The notes below the pieces were generated by a model. The model was not told where the DNA came from and searched no databases. It worked only from the letters and a program-made list of their open reading frames with translations. The position numbers and the translations under genes are program-made. A stretch of DNA of 64,000 nt from Neelides folsomi. Its lineage: Eukaryota; Arthropoda; Collembola; Neelipleona; Neelidae. Each line of letters starts with the position of its first letter. The first letter of the stretch is position 1. The stretch is taken from contig JAQGBZ010000051.1 in the NCBI GenBank assembly GCA_034687125.1, positions 62,001 to 126,000 of the forward strand, read 5' to 3'. Positions 36,724-52,400 of this stretch are shown here, one piece after another.

Positions 36724-39700
36724 TGCGAAAAATTAAAATAGATAATAAAATAACAAAAGCGGCTCGGTCCAGCTCGAAGAGAGGCGAGGGATTGAATTCA
36801 AAGCGGTTCCAGTTAAAATGCAATAAGTGCTCCTAGCACGAACGATTCACACCCTTGCCTTTTTATTTAATCTTTTCCACCACTCTAATTTTTAAAATTT
36901 TAATTAAACGTTAATTCTTGGCTTAAAATTATGACTTTTTATCTAAATTTTAAAATATCTCCATTATTTAATTTTGAAAGATAAACTGCTTTTGAATGAT
37001 TGAATGTATTATTTTATCATGTTAGTTATTGAATGAATTTTTTTTCAAATGGTATTTATGAAATGCATTATATGAAATATAACTACACAATAAAAAGTAC
37101 AGTTGATATTATATTATATTTTTTGAATTTATTAAAATATTTTTTAAAGATTAATAGAAGCTTTAATTGTCATTGATCGAAAGGTATTTGTGAATGGATA
37201 GCATAGTTTAATTACCTTGCTTTTTGATCGGCTTTGCAACATGCTCATTAGCTCATTATTTATTATTAGATTTTATCAGGTACTTTTAGTCGATAAAGTT
37301 AAATTTTTTACAAAAGAATAATTTATGAGTAAAATTAGTATTTATGCCACATTTCTTTCATGAAGTTGGGTCTTTTGTATTTGCTCCTAGTAAAAATGTC
37401 TCGTTCCATTTTACACTCTCTTGATTTATTTTTAAAGAATAGAAGACCCAATTAGGGGTTTTACTTCTTTTTTTACTTCCCTTGCTCTTCCTTTGAGATT
37501 AACGAGTAGCGGAATTTGATTTAGTGTATTAACTCCCACTTGCTAATTACTTTTATTATTAGGAAATCCTTCCAATGGTTCGTTTTAAAATATTTTCGCC
37601 AATCCAACCGATGTCTCGAGATCGTAAAAATTCTGAGGGTTTTAAAATAGTCCAACACTGGTTCTAAGGATTAAAATAGCCTGAGTGTTCCTGGACGGGG
37701 GATCTTTGTAAATTAATTATTCACCTCGAAGTGGGTTTAAGCGAAGAGGGACGGAGACCCCTCTTGAACTTCTTCTCCTCTCCACTGACAGTTGTGAATT
37801 TGGTGTGGAGGAGAGTGGAGCCTGAGCTCAATTACAATTTTTACTTTACCCACTTCGTGTTCTAGGAATATTATTTTCATCTATTTCCACCTGTTGTTGA
37901 TCATTTTGACAGTTTAACATGCCTTGTGATAATTACGTGGTTCTTAGGACGTTGATTATATTATTTACATTCAAGTGGTGAAGTGATTTGATATTAAAAA
38001 TTGGAAACCCGGCTAAATATGGATACAATAATTGTATCGTTGTATTGATTTTGTTAAGATGAAGATAAGTGAATTGGAGTAAAATGATCAAAAGATAATA
38101 AGTTTTTGAAAAAAGGAATTTTTAATTAAATCCTCACATTATCCCAAAAATAATGATGAGTCGTTAAGTGGAATAGTAAATTTTAGTAAGTACGTGTAAG
38201 TTCTAATTAGTGAGTATTGGTGCTCGAATATAATTTAATAATTTAGACCCTTTCAATGGCTTCAATAATGAACTTGGATTCATTTAACTCATTTGAATCA
38301 TATCTTGAAACTGACAATTGAGGTATTTCTGTTTATCACTTCATTATTGTTTATCAATGTTCAATGACTTGTGTTGAAATGCATATGTAAATACCAGGAC
38401 GGACGTATGTATTAGTAATTGTACAATTTTATGTTAATAATTACATATTTACCAAGTTTTGCTTATTTAGTTTTAATTGTTGGAACGAAAGGATTAATAA
38501 AGGGAAATGAGCTTATGCAATGAAAGATGTGACAATGGATTTTCTTATGGATTTTACGTCTTTGGGTGAATGTATGAGAGGACTTTTAGATATTAATTTT
38601 GAGCAAGGCTGTGAGCACGCAAATTTCCCTAATACTTACATTACTTACATACTTCCGACCTTGAAATCCTGAAATGAAGCTAAGCGTAGATAAATTGTAA
38701 TAAATTATTGTCGTAATAACAATCAACGCACCGGCGGCCCTCTGGTCGTATTTCGCATATAAAACGGTTATTGAATGAAAGGTGTCTCCAATTAAGAAAT
38801 TAGCTCCAGATACATTTTTATACAATGGAATATTTACCCTTTTAGATTGAGTGATTGAATGTGATCCACACATGAGAGAGATTGGAAAGGACAGGTATTT
38901 GCAGCGGTGTGGGCAAATGAGTTTGGAGGTTAGGGAGTTGAATAAAACAAGTGTGTTTGTTTGTTTGGGCAAAAAGCAGAAATTTGAGTTGTGTCTTGTT
39001 GTTCTTCTTGTCACACGAGTAATTTGGCTTTGATTTTCCTCGGCCCACTTTTCCCTTCTTCGAACCTCAAATCAAAGTACACGTCAGGAGCTGAAACTCT
39101 GTGTGGAAAACAATCGGAAAAGAATTTATCAATTCTCTTCTTCTTGAGAGAAATTCAATGTTTGGATTGGATAATTGGTATCAATATTCAATTACTTATT
39201 CCTCGAGCTATTTGCTCAATTCAATCTTCCCTTTATGTATAAAATGTCTATCTTAAGTTTCTGCTCCTTCTAGCTCACCAAATGAAATTAAATCCCTATT
39301 TAGTTATTTTGTTACTTACTATTTTACTCACTTTTAAAATAACGAGTTTAGGAATTATTTAGAAAAGTTTGGAATTGGAATTAAATCTGTTTTTCCCTTT
39401 TAGCACCCTTCTTCCTACATTTGGTACAATTCCTACTAATTGAGTTTGAATGTGAGTATGTGAGTATGAATGTGGGCGATTGTGAATTTGGAAATGGGAA
39501 AGAGATGAATACAATGGGGCCTATTTATATATATATAAAGTGAATTTTAGTGATTGTTCTACATCGTGTTGGTCATATTTGATTTGCGATTTCCTTCCTC
39601 TCAGCTGCTTATCGCCAGGCGCTTCCTTGTGTCTCATCCTCTTTTTTTTCACTCGCCCTATTTCCCCTGTGCTTGATGTAAAGGGAATATTTACAAATAC

Positions 39701-40356
39701 TGTAATATGGGTCTAATATAAATAATGTAATTGCGTGTTATTGTATTTTACACTTGGATGTGTTCGAGTGAATTTATCAAACTATTATTATAGCCAACTT
39801 GTTCTATTCAACTATTCATTATTATTTATATTTTAATGCATATAATACATATTATTTGTTTACAATCATATTGGAATCAGTAAGTAAGGGTATAATTTAT
39901 AATTTTAGTTGTTGGATTTAAAGAAAGCCTTTTGATTTTTCGATTCCCGTTTAATATTTGTTTTGCCCTTTTATTTTAATCCTCGACATTCATCCTACAC
40001 TTTCTCGCAATCTTCCATTTCTCTTTAATCTTCGTATCTTTGAGTGGAATCGACTTTACTTATTTGCTTTATATTTACTTAAAGTATTCTTCGAACTCGT
40101 ATTTACTGAGAAAGTTGATGGCTTAAAAATGTTTGCTTAAAACTTGTTTTTCTCATGAAACTTCTTTAAAAGAGTTATCTTACCTCTTTGTTTAAATGAC
40201 GGTGATCGAATGTTAATTCAATTGATGATTTAGTTAGTACAATTGCAATTGTAAACAATTAATCGTTTTAATAGTGTCGATTACAATTTCGCTGATGATA
40301 AAATTCGAATTTTATACTTTTGGATGGGAGTTTGAATTATTTTATATTTTTTTCAG
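36724..40356. other. Divergent intergenic region between TYW3 and myosin IX
   Basis: 3.6 kb without a recognisable coding exon. It must hold both promoters. A GC-richer block (about 38600-39120) has open frames on both strands without motifs. Upstream untranslated exons of the myosin gene may lie here, because its start codon sits just after a strong acceptor (TTTTTTTCAG ending at 40356). Confidence 0.5.
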
Positions 40357-40405
40357 GTTGGAACCCCGAATGGTTCGTGAAGGTCTCGCCGACTGAGGTG
40401 GAAAC

Positions 40406-43400
40406 ATGGGGGAGGAAACACCCCGCCACATTGTCCGGGTGTATGTTGGGTCTCTATCAGCTGAATATGAGGCCTTGTCGGTGGAGGCGAGCAAGCACAC
40501 AACGGCGGACGAGATCGTGTCGTGCATTGTGGCCAAACTTGGGTTCAAGAGCTTCGGGGAATATGAGCTGGCCGAGGTGATCGGAAACTCGGTGGGGCAG
40601 GAGTGCAAGGAGCGGCGGATTGGCTCCCTCGAGTCTCCCGTCGCACTCAAGCTCTTATGGCCCAAAGCATCAGAAGCCGCAGACTCGGCCCTTTTCCCTT
40701 CTACGACCAATTTCAATTCCGCCAATCCGTCCAATACTTGTCTTGATCAGTACCGGTTTTGTCTCAGAGAGAAGTTGACGACCGAGTCTCTCTGGACTGA
40801 GGGATTTCTCATGGACCCCCAAATAGTCCGAGATTACTTCTACAGATTCCTGTACCAACCGAAGGACAAGGAATATCCTGACCTTTGCCAACTCCCTGAC
40901 CTCAACGAATCAACTCTCCTGGAGAACCTCAAGTCACGGTTTGTTGCAGGTCACATTTACACTTATGTCGGCTCGATCCTCATCGCTGTCAACCCTTTCA
41001 AATTCCATCCGATTTACAATCCCAAGTATGTCAAGTTGTACCAGAATCGGAGAAGGGAAGAATTACCTCCACATATCTTCGCCATTGCTGACTCGGCTTA
41101 TCATACAATGCTGAAGGAGAGGAAAAACCAATGTATTGTCATCAGTGGGGAGAGCGGGAGTGGGAAAACGGAGAGCACGAACTTCCTCCTTCATCACTTG
41201 ACGGCCCTCTCGCAAAAGGGAACTCATGGGAGCGGTGTGGAGCAAACGATACTCAGCGCTGGACCTGTCTTGGAGGTCATTTTCCTTTTAACTCACAATA
41301 CTTTCTCACTATTTTTACATCATTTCTCATATTATGAACCATCGTGCCATTACCCATTCGAAAATATTCTCATTCATTTACGACCCTTTAGACACACCTA
41401 TTTCCCATTGTTGAGGTGTTGAACACAAAGACAGGAATCAAGAGTCCATAACCTTCCCTTATTATTATATCATTTTTAATAAGGATGGGACAAACCGCAA
41501 TGGTCAGAATGCAAAGGATTTAAGATTTTTATTATTTGGATTTGGCATGCAAAATGTTTATTTAACAGTATATAAATATTATAAAAAAAGTAATCGAAAG
41601 ATTGCCGTGTGAGTGTTGTAAAGACGAGGATTTTCTTTCAATTGGCCATTGAAAAATTTATTTTCAAGGGGGTTATTATTTTATCAATTGAATTTTTACC
41701 ATATTATGTACATTGAGATTCTGTATTGATGTATTGGCTTGTCTCTTTGTTGCTAACTTACGAAAGAACGTTAGGACTTGAATTTAAGTTTGGGTTGGTA
41801 AAAGGCTTCTGGAGTGTGGCCATTGTTATTTGAGATGGCATATTTTATCAAAAGCCTTTTCTGCCTCTGTTTCCTTTGGATCTCATGAAGTGAAGGTAAA
41901 TAGGAAGGAGTGGAGAAGATTTTCTTGTCGCTCCTTATCAAACTCATCCTAATAATCCTATTCATTCCCCATCCTCACATTTGATTCAAGACCTTGAAGC
42001 CTTCAAGTTCATACTTTACATCTACAGATACATATGATTTTTACATGTATAAGGTTAGGGCCACAAGGAGGTGGAATATCAATTTGTTAACAAATGCTTC
42101 ACTCAGATTTTTCTTCTTTCTGCGCTGTTGGTATTGTTTTATTATATATCTTACATATACATACTTTTTTAGTTATCCCAACATGATGCATATGAGGATC
42201 GAATAAGTATTTTAGATATTATTGTATTTTTTGTTCAATCTGCATCAAACCGAAATCCTTAAGGAGCCTCCCAAAGATCTTTGTACTTTTGTACATTGCA
42301 GAATTTATCCTTAAGACATTAAGACATAGCCGTGATTGTGCTTAAGCTACAAGTCATAGAAAATTTAGACAACATATGGTGAAGAAGTGTTGAAGCGGAT
42401 TTGAATACACAACTAAAGTTACAAGATGAGTGAAATGTTTACTAATGGAAAAATGTAGTCGATCCCCTAGTATTACACTAACTAGGATAAATGTATGTTA
42501 AAAGAAGAGTTCTTTGAATTTTCTGTTAAACCCGAGCTTTGTGTATTTTTTATCAACAAGTGCTGAAAGTTTAAAGATATCAACTTCCCTTCCAACTTGT
42601 GATTGAGCGGTGGATGTGTAAGCCGATCTTCAGAATCGTTGGCGAATTCTTATGCCAAACTGTCAATGTGGGAAAACATAAGAGCTAAGGATTTTAAATT
42701 AAGTATGAGATTCTATTTAATGTATTTAACATCAAATGAAACTTGATGATAGAAAAGATGGTGAGCGAGAGTTTATGGAACTATGAAGCCCATTAGTATT
42801 TTAGACAAATAAATTCCAAACGAAGGTGAAGGTTTAGCCTGATGTGAATATTAATGATCAATGAAGGAAGATCAAATGAAGAGAATTAAAATACATTTTC
42901 AACCACTTGGTCGAGAATGTATCTTCTAATCTTTTGAGGATTGTTTATTTTATTGTCAACTTTTACATGTTTTTTGACATTATGTAAATGTAAGAGTTTG
43001 GCGGCTTCTTGTGTTAATTCTATTTGAGTTCTTGGATATTTTTCTTAGTTATTGAATGGATGTCGAAATGTTGATGTTGATGTTTGTGGGGGAGAAAGTA
43101 AAAGTTTGAGGGAAGTGTCATTTTCCCTTTATATAAAGGACTATACTTTGATTCTTACCGTTAGTGCTTGAGCCCCCGGTTGGAATTTCTCTTTATTTAT
43201 ATATAGTAAGTAGGGTATAAGAAGGTTAAATGGAAGACTCTTTGTCCACAAGGGCTTTTCATACATACTTATTAGATTTTTAGATACCTTCAGTATCATA
43301 TTTTAAGAGTCATCATCATTCATCACAAATACATAAGAATTTGACAATAAACGAAATATTAATTATTATCTTAGTTTGAAAAATTGTCCCAATTTAATGT

Positions 43401-46400
43401 TGAATGCCATTTGAGAATTAATAGTATATATCGTCATAATTGTTTTTACGGATAAAAGGAGATTTTGATTAATTCCTTTAATAGTGTTTAGAAGTTAGAA
43501 TAAAAGCAGCTGACGATAATTTTGTGTTATTTTCAATTAAAACTTTTAATTAAGTTTTCTTCGCATTGAATAATTTAAATTAAATATTTCCCATTCCTTT
43601 AGCCATATTCCTGAATAACATATTTATTTATGAAGAATTGCGGAATAATATAATTTTTGTTTAAAATATCATTTTGGATTTATTATGAAGGATATGAAAA
43701 TGGAACATATTGGTTATATTATGAAGGTAGGTGTGTAAAGTATTCTTTCTTATACGTATATACAGTATATTTATTTATTTGTATATTTATATGTAAAGTT
43801 ATATTTTCTAACATTATTTCGCATCATAACAGTTGAAAGGATTTGAATTTGAGGAATCCCTGAAGTTTGTGTCCATAAGTTTTAAATCTCGATCAATTTT
43901 GTCATTCCCTGGGCTCCCTCCATTCTCCAGAGGAGGTGGGAAAAAGTTAAAGAGTTCATAGTTTTCCCATACAAATAAGTTGAAGGCTGTTTGGGCAAAC
44001 TGGGAACAAATCCATTTATATTTTACAATAAAGATGAATACATCTGGGGAAGTATCGGGAAGGACGTAAAAAGGGAAATACATTCACTCCCCGTGTTCTC
44101 TTTCATGTGAGGAAGTTTGATGTTGTAAATGGGAAAATCTAAATAGGGCTTTTGCCTACTTCAACTTTAATACTTCCAGGCCCGGGACTTGCTTCGATTT
44201 CCTCCGATTTCCTCTCAAGTTGTACGAATCTCGGATTTTGAACATTAAAGGGGTTTGGGAATAGATCAAAGGGCTTTAATTATGTGTCACAGACACGAAT
44301 TGGTCGGAGATTTAAAGACTAAATGAAGGAATTGAGTTTTATTTTAACTCTCCTTTACCGGGGGGAGTGAGGTTCTCGGAATTATTCGGGAACTTGTAAA
44401 GTGGAAACATACAAAGTAACTATTTTCATCAAAAGCCATCACAAATGCTGCATATAATAAAATGAAACTCCTTTTAGAGCAAGTGTGGGATTGACATTTT
44501 AGTGTCGTGTGAGATTTAAAATCAGCCAGTGAACAAAGTGATCATTGATTCTGTACTATTTATTACTGTTCTACTTTCTATCCTCTTAAGAACTCTCCAT
44601 ATTCCAAGGGTTAAAGAATTATTGAAGTTGTCATATTTCAATAAATTCAATGGTACAATGCTTATTAATGTCAAAATATGAAATGTTCATTGATCACATT
44701 GATCAGTATCAGAATACTCTCGACGCTATTTATTCTTAATAGTACTAAATAATATCCTTATAATTTAAAAGAAGTATTTATATTTGTAAAGTACAATTAC
44801 ATAGCATTTCTGTATGTTAAATATACAGGTAGAATTCTTATTACAACTTATATAATTTTAACTTGGATTAAAGAAATGAAGTGATCTTTGTTAAATTTTA
44901 AGTATAAATTCGATTTTTAATCGTCAACTTACAATTAAGGACATTTGCCCAAGGACTTATGGTCTATTACTACAAATAATTATTACATTTAACCGGATTT
45001 AAATTGCTGGAGATGTAACGAAGTTGGAAATTGAATCAAGTCGCAAATTAACTTTCTGCTTCCCTTCATACAAAATCTCATTTCTCATCTAGGAGCTCCC
45101 TGTTAGATTGAGGATTTCAGTAGCTCCTTTTTTACATCACCATCATTTATTATTCTGGATCTCTTGGTCATAAAAATGAATACTGGAAGTGTTCGAAGGC
45201 ACCAGCCCACCTATGATGATCTTTTAAGTTATTCACCAACTCGGCCACATCTCACTACCATTTGAATATGAATTTATCGATGAATTTAGATGTGAATATT
45301 AAACTTGCTCTTTCTTCTCCTCCTGTGTATACTAATCATAGTAAATATTTTAATTTGTATATCCAAATGTATATTAGATCTTTGGAGTTGAGATGAATTC
45401 ATTGGAGGTTGGGAGAGGTTTAATCGGTCCATGCATAATAGTTTATAAAGTGGAAGAGCCATTACAATCTTGGCTCCCATCAAACATTTTCTCTCTTATG
45501 ACCTTCTAGTTTAAATGTGCTCTTGCCACTTTCAATCTATGGGAGTCATAAAAGAAACCGATTATTGAAAATTGCACTCTGCAGCGTGAAACATACCTAT
45601 GAGGATATAACTGGTTATACTATGCATACATAGGATATAGCTGGCTATACTGGATATACTTAGAGAGTAGATCAAAGAATCCCAATACAAAGAGTTAGAA
45701 TGAGGATGGGATTAAGTTGGTTATAAATACCTACAACGTAAAGGTCAAAGAAGATTCCATTTTAAGATTTCGATTATAGTTGGAATATTTACTTTTCTTA
45801 ATCACTTTCATCTGTTTCGGCTTTCTTTGAATCATGTGGATTTTTAAGTCATCATCATTTTCTGCATATTTCAAATTTTTCACTTAAAACCAGAATTTTA
45901 AAAGTTTTAATTGATCTATTAAAACGAAATAATTATATGAATTATATATTCATTATTGAGTTTTCTTGATTTAATTCCCTTAATTTTTGGTTAATGTTTG
46001 GCTTTTTATTGCATTTTATGTTTTTTGCTTCAATTTTATTACATTTTTTGTATTTTTTATTTCATGTTCTACGTTTATAACAATTAAGGAATTAAGTTTA
46101 ACATTTGACGTTTGAATATTTGAAAAGTGGTATTTCAGGTGAACGTGTAAGTTAGAGATTTTGAGAGTCGGAAGAATCCGTTTTAATTACCCCTATCACG
46201 CTTTTAATTAATTGAAATTACCGGCTGTTCCTCATTGTAGTAGGTGCATATGAGCAGTGATTGAATCACCGGTTGCACTACTGGCTTATCCCTTTCCAAG
46301 ATCAAGGCTGTGATCATTCAAAAAATTGGAGCGGAGAAATTTCCCATCCTTGCTGCCCCTCTCCCATTTTGATATTTAATAAGATGAAGTTTGATTCTTT

Positions 46401-49400
46401 TCCCTTCACGTTCAACTTCTTGATCCATGACCAGGGTGAAATACGCACACCCGGCCTTATCGCTGTTGAGCATATAACTGCAAAGTGTAATAATCATCTT
46501 TTCCAACACACAATTTAGGGTAACTATCATAATTTAGAGGTTTATTTACTTAATTAAATAGCTTACCCTTTTTTGAGATTGCTCTGTCAAGTATCATGGC
46601 GTTGAATTCATATAAATTAAATTATTAAAAATCCATTTCTTTATTACCTAGATAAAATTAAATAAGTTAAACTTACACCTACTACTCAGTATACCATAGA
46701 TGTATCATATAAGCTATTTCCTTAAATAAAATATTTTTATTAACTACGTTTTTTAACATTCTAAATATTTATAATTTATATTTTCTTTCAGGCTTTCGGA
46801 AATGCGAAAACGGCACATAATAATAATTCCAGCCGCTTTGGGAAATTTATTCAAGTCAGTTACAGAGAAAATGGATTGGTCCATGGGTAAGTTTATTTAT
46901 TTATTTTAACAATATTCCATATTATGTTGAATTATTTTATTATTCGGTTTATTTTGTGTAACTATCAGTGAGAAGTCAACAAGTTTATTGATTTAAAAGA
47001 TTTCCTTATCATTGATGTGAAACTGTGAAAGTAAATCAAAGTGAATTTGTAGGGCAATCGTCCAGAAGTACCTGCTAGAAAAATCACGTATTTGCTGTCA
47101 AGCAAAAAATGAACGGAATTACCACGTATTCTATTATTTGCTGGCTGGTGCTAGTGACACGGAGAAAGAAACTCTCTGTCTGCTTCCGCCGAACAATTAC
47201 CATTACCTCAATCAGGTCAGTCACCGATATAATAATACTAACTCTTTTTTTTCTATTTCACCCAACGGACTATTCTGACTATTGACTGCACCTCTCAATG
47301 GCCCATTGTTGGTTCAACCCCCGCCCAGTGAGAGTTCAAACTCACAATTATCATCATTGTCCTTTTGTTCTCCAAATTAGATATCGGTCATCTCCGAGAG
47401 GAGATTTTAATGAGAATTGTTATTTACTTACAACCTACACAGTCAACACTCAAAACTCCCACCAGATTTACCAAATTTCCTATTAAATGCATTATATGAA
47501 TCAAATTTGTAAACTCATCTCCCTGTTCCTTTTAAAAAATGGCTTGATATGGTTTAAAAATGATTCCATTCAATAGTTGAAGAATGACCTGAATGACATT
47601 TCCATTATTGTAGTTTTAAAACCTTTTAAAAAGCCCACTGTTTGTGAATGTAAATGGGAGAATTTATACTATAATGGATTTCAATTCTGTAAGTTTTCAA
47701 GAGTGCGTTTGACGTGAGATTTTTTTATATTTATTTTTTCTTTGGGTTTTGCTCATCACAGTATCATAAATATTTAAAGAAAATTAAATCATGAGTTCAT
47801 GAGATTTAAAAACAATTCAAAGAATTCATTTAAAAGAGGATGAATTATATGTAGGACAAGGATATCGATTCTTAAGATATTTTAACTATTTATTCATCAA
47901 CATTTTTTATCTTCTACAAAGTCGTACAATCCACAACATATTATTATATTGTATATTGTTCGTCTTTTATTTTTTTCCTTAAATGGTGGACATTTGTTCT
48001 TTTAAATTAATCCCCATCACACATGGTTTGTCAAAAAAATTAATGGCATTGACATCTCCCTGTTTACAATATTTTTTACGTGAAGAGCAGTTTGATGGGT
48101 TATTGGGTGGAGGTTTTGTATACGATGAACTAACATTTGCGTTCTTCATTCATTTCCCTATCTTTACATCCTTCATCATCTTTCACGCTATCCTTGACAA
48201 GTGGAAGTTCAGGAAACAATGCCGTTTGACTGCCACAGTTTAAAAACTCACATCTACTTTACTTCTCCTTTACTTACTCCCAAATTACTAACATTAACCA
48301 CCAAAAGAGTAGGTTTGGGAAACCGCGCAGCCTACAAATGTGTGCCAATACTTCTCTGACTGTGCATGTGATTTCTCTGCTTGAGTTTCAAAGTTTTATT
48401 GAATGTACTATCATTATTTAACTTGCTCAAACCATTCATATAATTCACAATTTGGCATATGTGAAGATTATATTTCATACATTTTTTCCTAATTTTGTAG
48501 ATTATCCTAAAGAGTTAAATTGCTCAAATGAGAGAAGCCGTTAAGAATTGATTTGAACAATTAATCACCAATTTTAATGTAGGGTAACTGACTCTGGCTT
48601 ATTGAGGATAAGTAGGGCGATTGATTCTTCAAATGGCAATGGCTTCAAAAGAAAGAACTGTGAAAGAAGTCGAGCAAGATTTTGAAATTTGTTGGAAAGT
48701 TTTATTATAGGAGGAATTGGATCCAAATAGGAGATATTGAAGATATTTCAAATTACAAATAATCAATAACAAGTTGGAACAAATTAATAGTCAAATGAAG
48801 AATGAATATTTAGAGTAAGGAATTTAAGGAAAATATATAATAATATGAATATATATGGAAGGAAAGGATTGTGATGAGAAATTCCTAAGAATGTAAACAT
48901 GGGCATGTTTAAAGATGCGTTCGACCTTGCATATATGTAAGCATTAGTTTAAGTTTTTGAATATTTTGTCTTAAATCTTTATGCCTTGTAGGAACATCCC
49001 ACGTAGTTATATTGGAGGTAGGGTGAAGGTATAATTTAATTTATCATTACAATGGAGGAGAGGTTTAATGGGGAGAGGATGGGATGGTTCATAATTTGCC
49101 CAAGACGTAATATTTTTTGATTAGAATTACAAAGAAGATCTCTCTGAGTCTTCGTCTTCTTCTTCTTTGGGTTACTACATCTAGGGTTGGGGCTTGGGGC
49201 TGTGAGTAAAGGCAAGGTTTACGTGTACCCTTGTTGTTCCTTCCCAACAGGAGAATGAGAAAAAGGAATCTATTGAGCTAGGGAGGAATGTCGTATAAGG
49301 GGGCTTTACGTGTTGGATGAAGAGGCCCCGTAGCCCAAATCTCATCTCATTACTCCGTACTCTAAATAGTTACAAGGTGAACGGATATATATTTGGGAGA

Positions 49401-52400
49401 AATAAAAAGAGGACGGGAAGAATGCAGTTTTTTGTCCTCACTCTCACAATGCAATAAGTTTTTCCATGGAGGATCTCAATGTAACATTACATAGACTTAC
49501 AGTACTTACACATTGGAGGAAACATTATTACAAGGAACTCGAGTACAGATAACGTGCATAATATACATAGATATTTCGTTAGTAGAAGGAAGAGGGAGAA
49601 ATAGTCGTAGTAAAAGAGGTTTGGTGGATTATTCCAGATTTAATGGACCTGTCCTCTTTATTTATATCTTTAAAGTGTGCTAACTTACTCATCTAAAACA
49701 GAAGGAGGAGAAGAAAAGTAAGACAGGGATTCCTCCGATTTTATCTCTCCTTCCTTCATTTTGGCCCTCTCACCCATAATCACTGCACATTTATGTAACT
49801 AACGTCTGATCTTACCTTCTTGTATATAAAATGGTATAAATATATACGTAATATGAATTTAATTTACGTATATTCTTGCGTTTTATTATACATTTTAAGA
49901 CATAAGACACGGTGTGTTTTTATACTGCGTTGGCATATTTAATATGAACAGAATACAGTCAGTCAGTGTACTAATATCACATAAGCTTAATAAGTAATTT
50001 TTAATTGAGGTTTAATAAAGTTTTTTACTAAATGTAAGAATAGTATTTATGTACTTGTAATACCTATAAATATATTCTTAAATAGATATATTCATATGTA
50101 TGAGCGGTTGAGGAAATGTATTTAACACCCAAAGAGGAAGGGAAAAGGAATCACGCTGGGTGTAACATTAGGACAGACTCACAAGAAACTCATTGTCAGT
50201 CCGATTGCACAATGTGACCCGCTGATTGATGTGCATTCAAATGATCATTCTCTCCAATTACTTGAAGTGTATCAGCACATGCTATTTTTAAAGGGTTATA
50301 AAAATAGTATAGTGTGATTTAATGTGATATGACCGACCGACTATTTTATACCAAAGAACTGTTCTCGGATCGTATTTAATATGTATGAGTAGATACAAAG
50401 AAAAAGTCAAGTCTCAGTTCCTCATTGTTTTGTTTTTATTCACAGAGTGGGTGCTATACACTTGATGAAGTCGACGAGTGTTACGAGTTCTCCAGGTTAA
50501 AGCAATCAATGGAAATGGTCGGATTTGGAGCAGACAAACAACGAAAATTATTCTGCGTCTTGTCAGCTGTGCTTCTCCTTGGTAAGAAAAACTCATCTTA
50601 TCTCATTACTTGATTGAAGGGGATAAAAAGCGTAGTGGAGTAGTTCAAATCTACTTTAATCAATGTGGGCGCTGGCAAGTAAAAACATTGAAGGTTGGAG
50701 AGGAAAAACACAATTTTTTAAATGGGTTTACAATAAGTGTTACACATTTGAGTTCCTCCTGATGAGGAAGAGTTTTATTATATTTATTATTATGTAAAAG
50801 GGCAAGGCTTTGAATTTAATACTTTTAATACTTTACAAGCTGATTGTTGGGAATTTATATTTTATTTAGACATGTTATGTTTGGAAAAGGAGGGACTTTG
50901 AAATTTGGAGTTTGTGTTTGGAGTTTCAAGGTGTGATCGAATGATGGTGAAATCAATGAGACTTGTGTAAGGTGAATAAATATGGTGAGGGGGATGATTT
51001 GGGGTGCTGAGGAATTACATGGGTTGGGTCGTCGCTTCGGTCGGCTCGTTACCAAACCCATCATGTCCTGCAATATATAAATCCTATATAATATTTATTA
51101 TGTACACATACTCTTGGATATGTATAAGTACATATTTTAAGTAGTAAAGAGTATGAAATCATTCCTTTGGAATTCCATACACACAATCTTTATTTAGCTT
51201 CGCTTATTCAATTTTTCACTCTCGTTGTCTTTTTCTTCACATTCAATACTTGTTGTAATCCTTGTACTTTGGCGTTTAGTTTCTAAACATTATTCCTATT
51301 GCAATTTCTCATGGTTTGGCCCATCATTGTTAAATTATTATTATTGTAATGCATTTTGAACATTATTGTGCTTGGTGAATAATGCTAGTAGCCTAAGCGT
51401 ATGGAAGGTTTAAATTACCTCTTACATGAATTGAAGCTTCTTCTTTTCCTTTGTTAAGATTCTCATTTACCACTTGACATGAGAGGATTCTATATTTTTC
51501 AATAGCCTGATGGATTGCTGATTTCACAATAAACGAAGAACTTGGGACAACTCTTAATTGAATCTTATTTGTAATTAATCCTGTAAACCGAGTGGATAAT
51601 GCTTATTGTCATTTCCAAGGTCGTTCACTTTTCGTTGACATAATTTGGTGAAGATCGTATCAATTTATCAATGGTTGTAAATGGCCAGTTTATTCACTGT
51701 TGAGAAGGTTGAGTAACATTAATTTGTTGGCGCGAGTTTGGTTTTTATTTGCGCATTAATTTTTAATTGATTTGAGGAATTTTAAGGTGATCTTGGTGTG
51801 ATAAATTGTCTTAATTGTTTGGTATTGGTTTGGATCAGGTTTGAATTGGTTCAAAGAGTTGAATTGGCTGAAAGCCGAAACAAAGCGAAATGTAATATGT
51901 AAATATTTGTAGCATATTATGTTATGTAGTTTTTTGAATGTCGTAGCATTGTTTATTGAGAATCAAATGAAAAGGATAGCCTTTTTGTTATGATCTTATG
52001 ATGGTTTTGTGGATTATCAGATTATCATTGGTATGGACATGGATTATACAGGAGGGATGAAGGTGGATTGTTTGTGTTGAGAATTGAGATTAATTAAGTG
52101 ATAAAGATTCTTGCTAATCATTTTCCTTTTATCGGGTTTAGGAAACGTTGAGTTTTTGCCAAAAAAATCTTCATATCATCATGATGAGTCAGTGCTGGTC
52201 AAAAATCCTGAAGTTGTTCGTCAAATCTCTTCACTTCTCCGCGTAACGGAAGAAACTCTCATGGCAGCGTTGACATCCAAAAGGGCGCGTGTCTCGGGAG
52301 AAATGCTAGTCATTCATTATCGCATGCCTGAGGTAAGTTGATTGATATTCAATATCAACACTTCCGTTTTTTATATCTACCACAAAAAAATTGTAAATAG

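Noticed and set aside
38586-39048. 142-codon minus-strand open frame with overlapping frames
   Set aside because: No motif in any frame; likely fortuitous in a GC-richer intergenic block.
47300-47345. GGTTCAACCCC resembling a tRNA B box
   Set aside because: No A box or cloverleaf pairing could be built around it.
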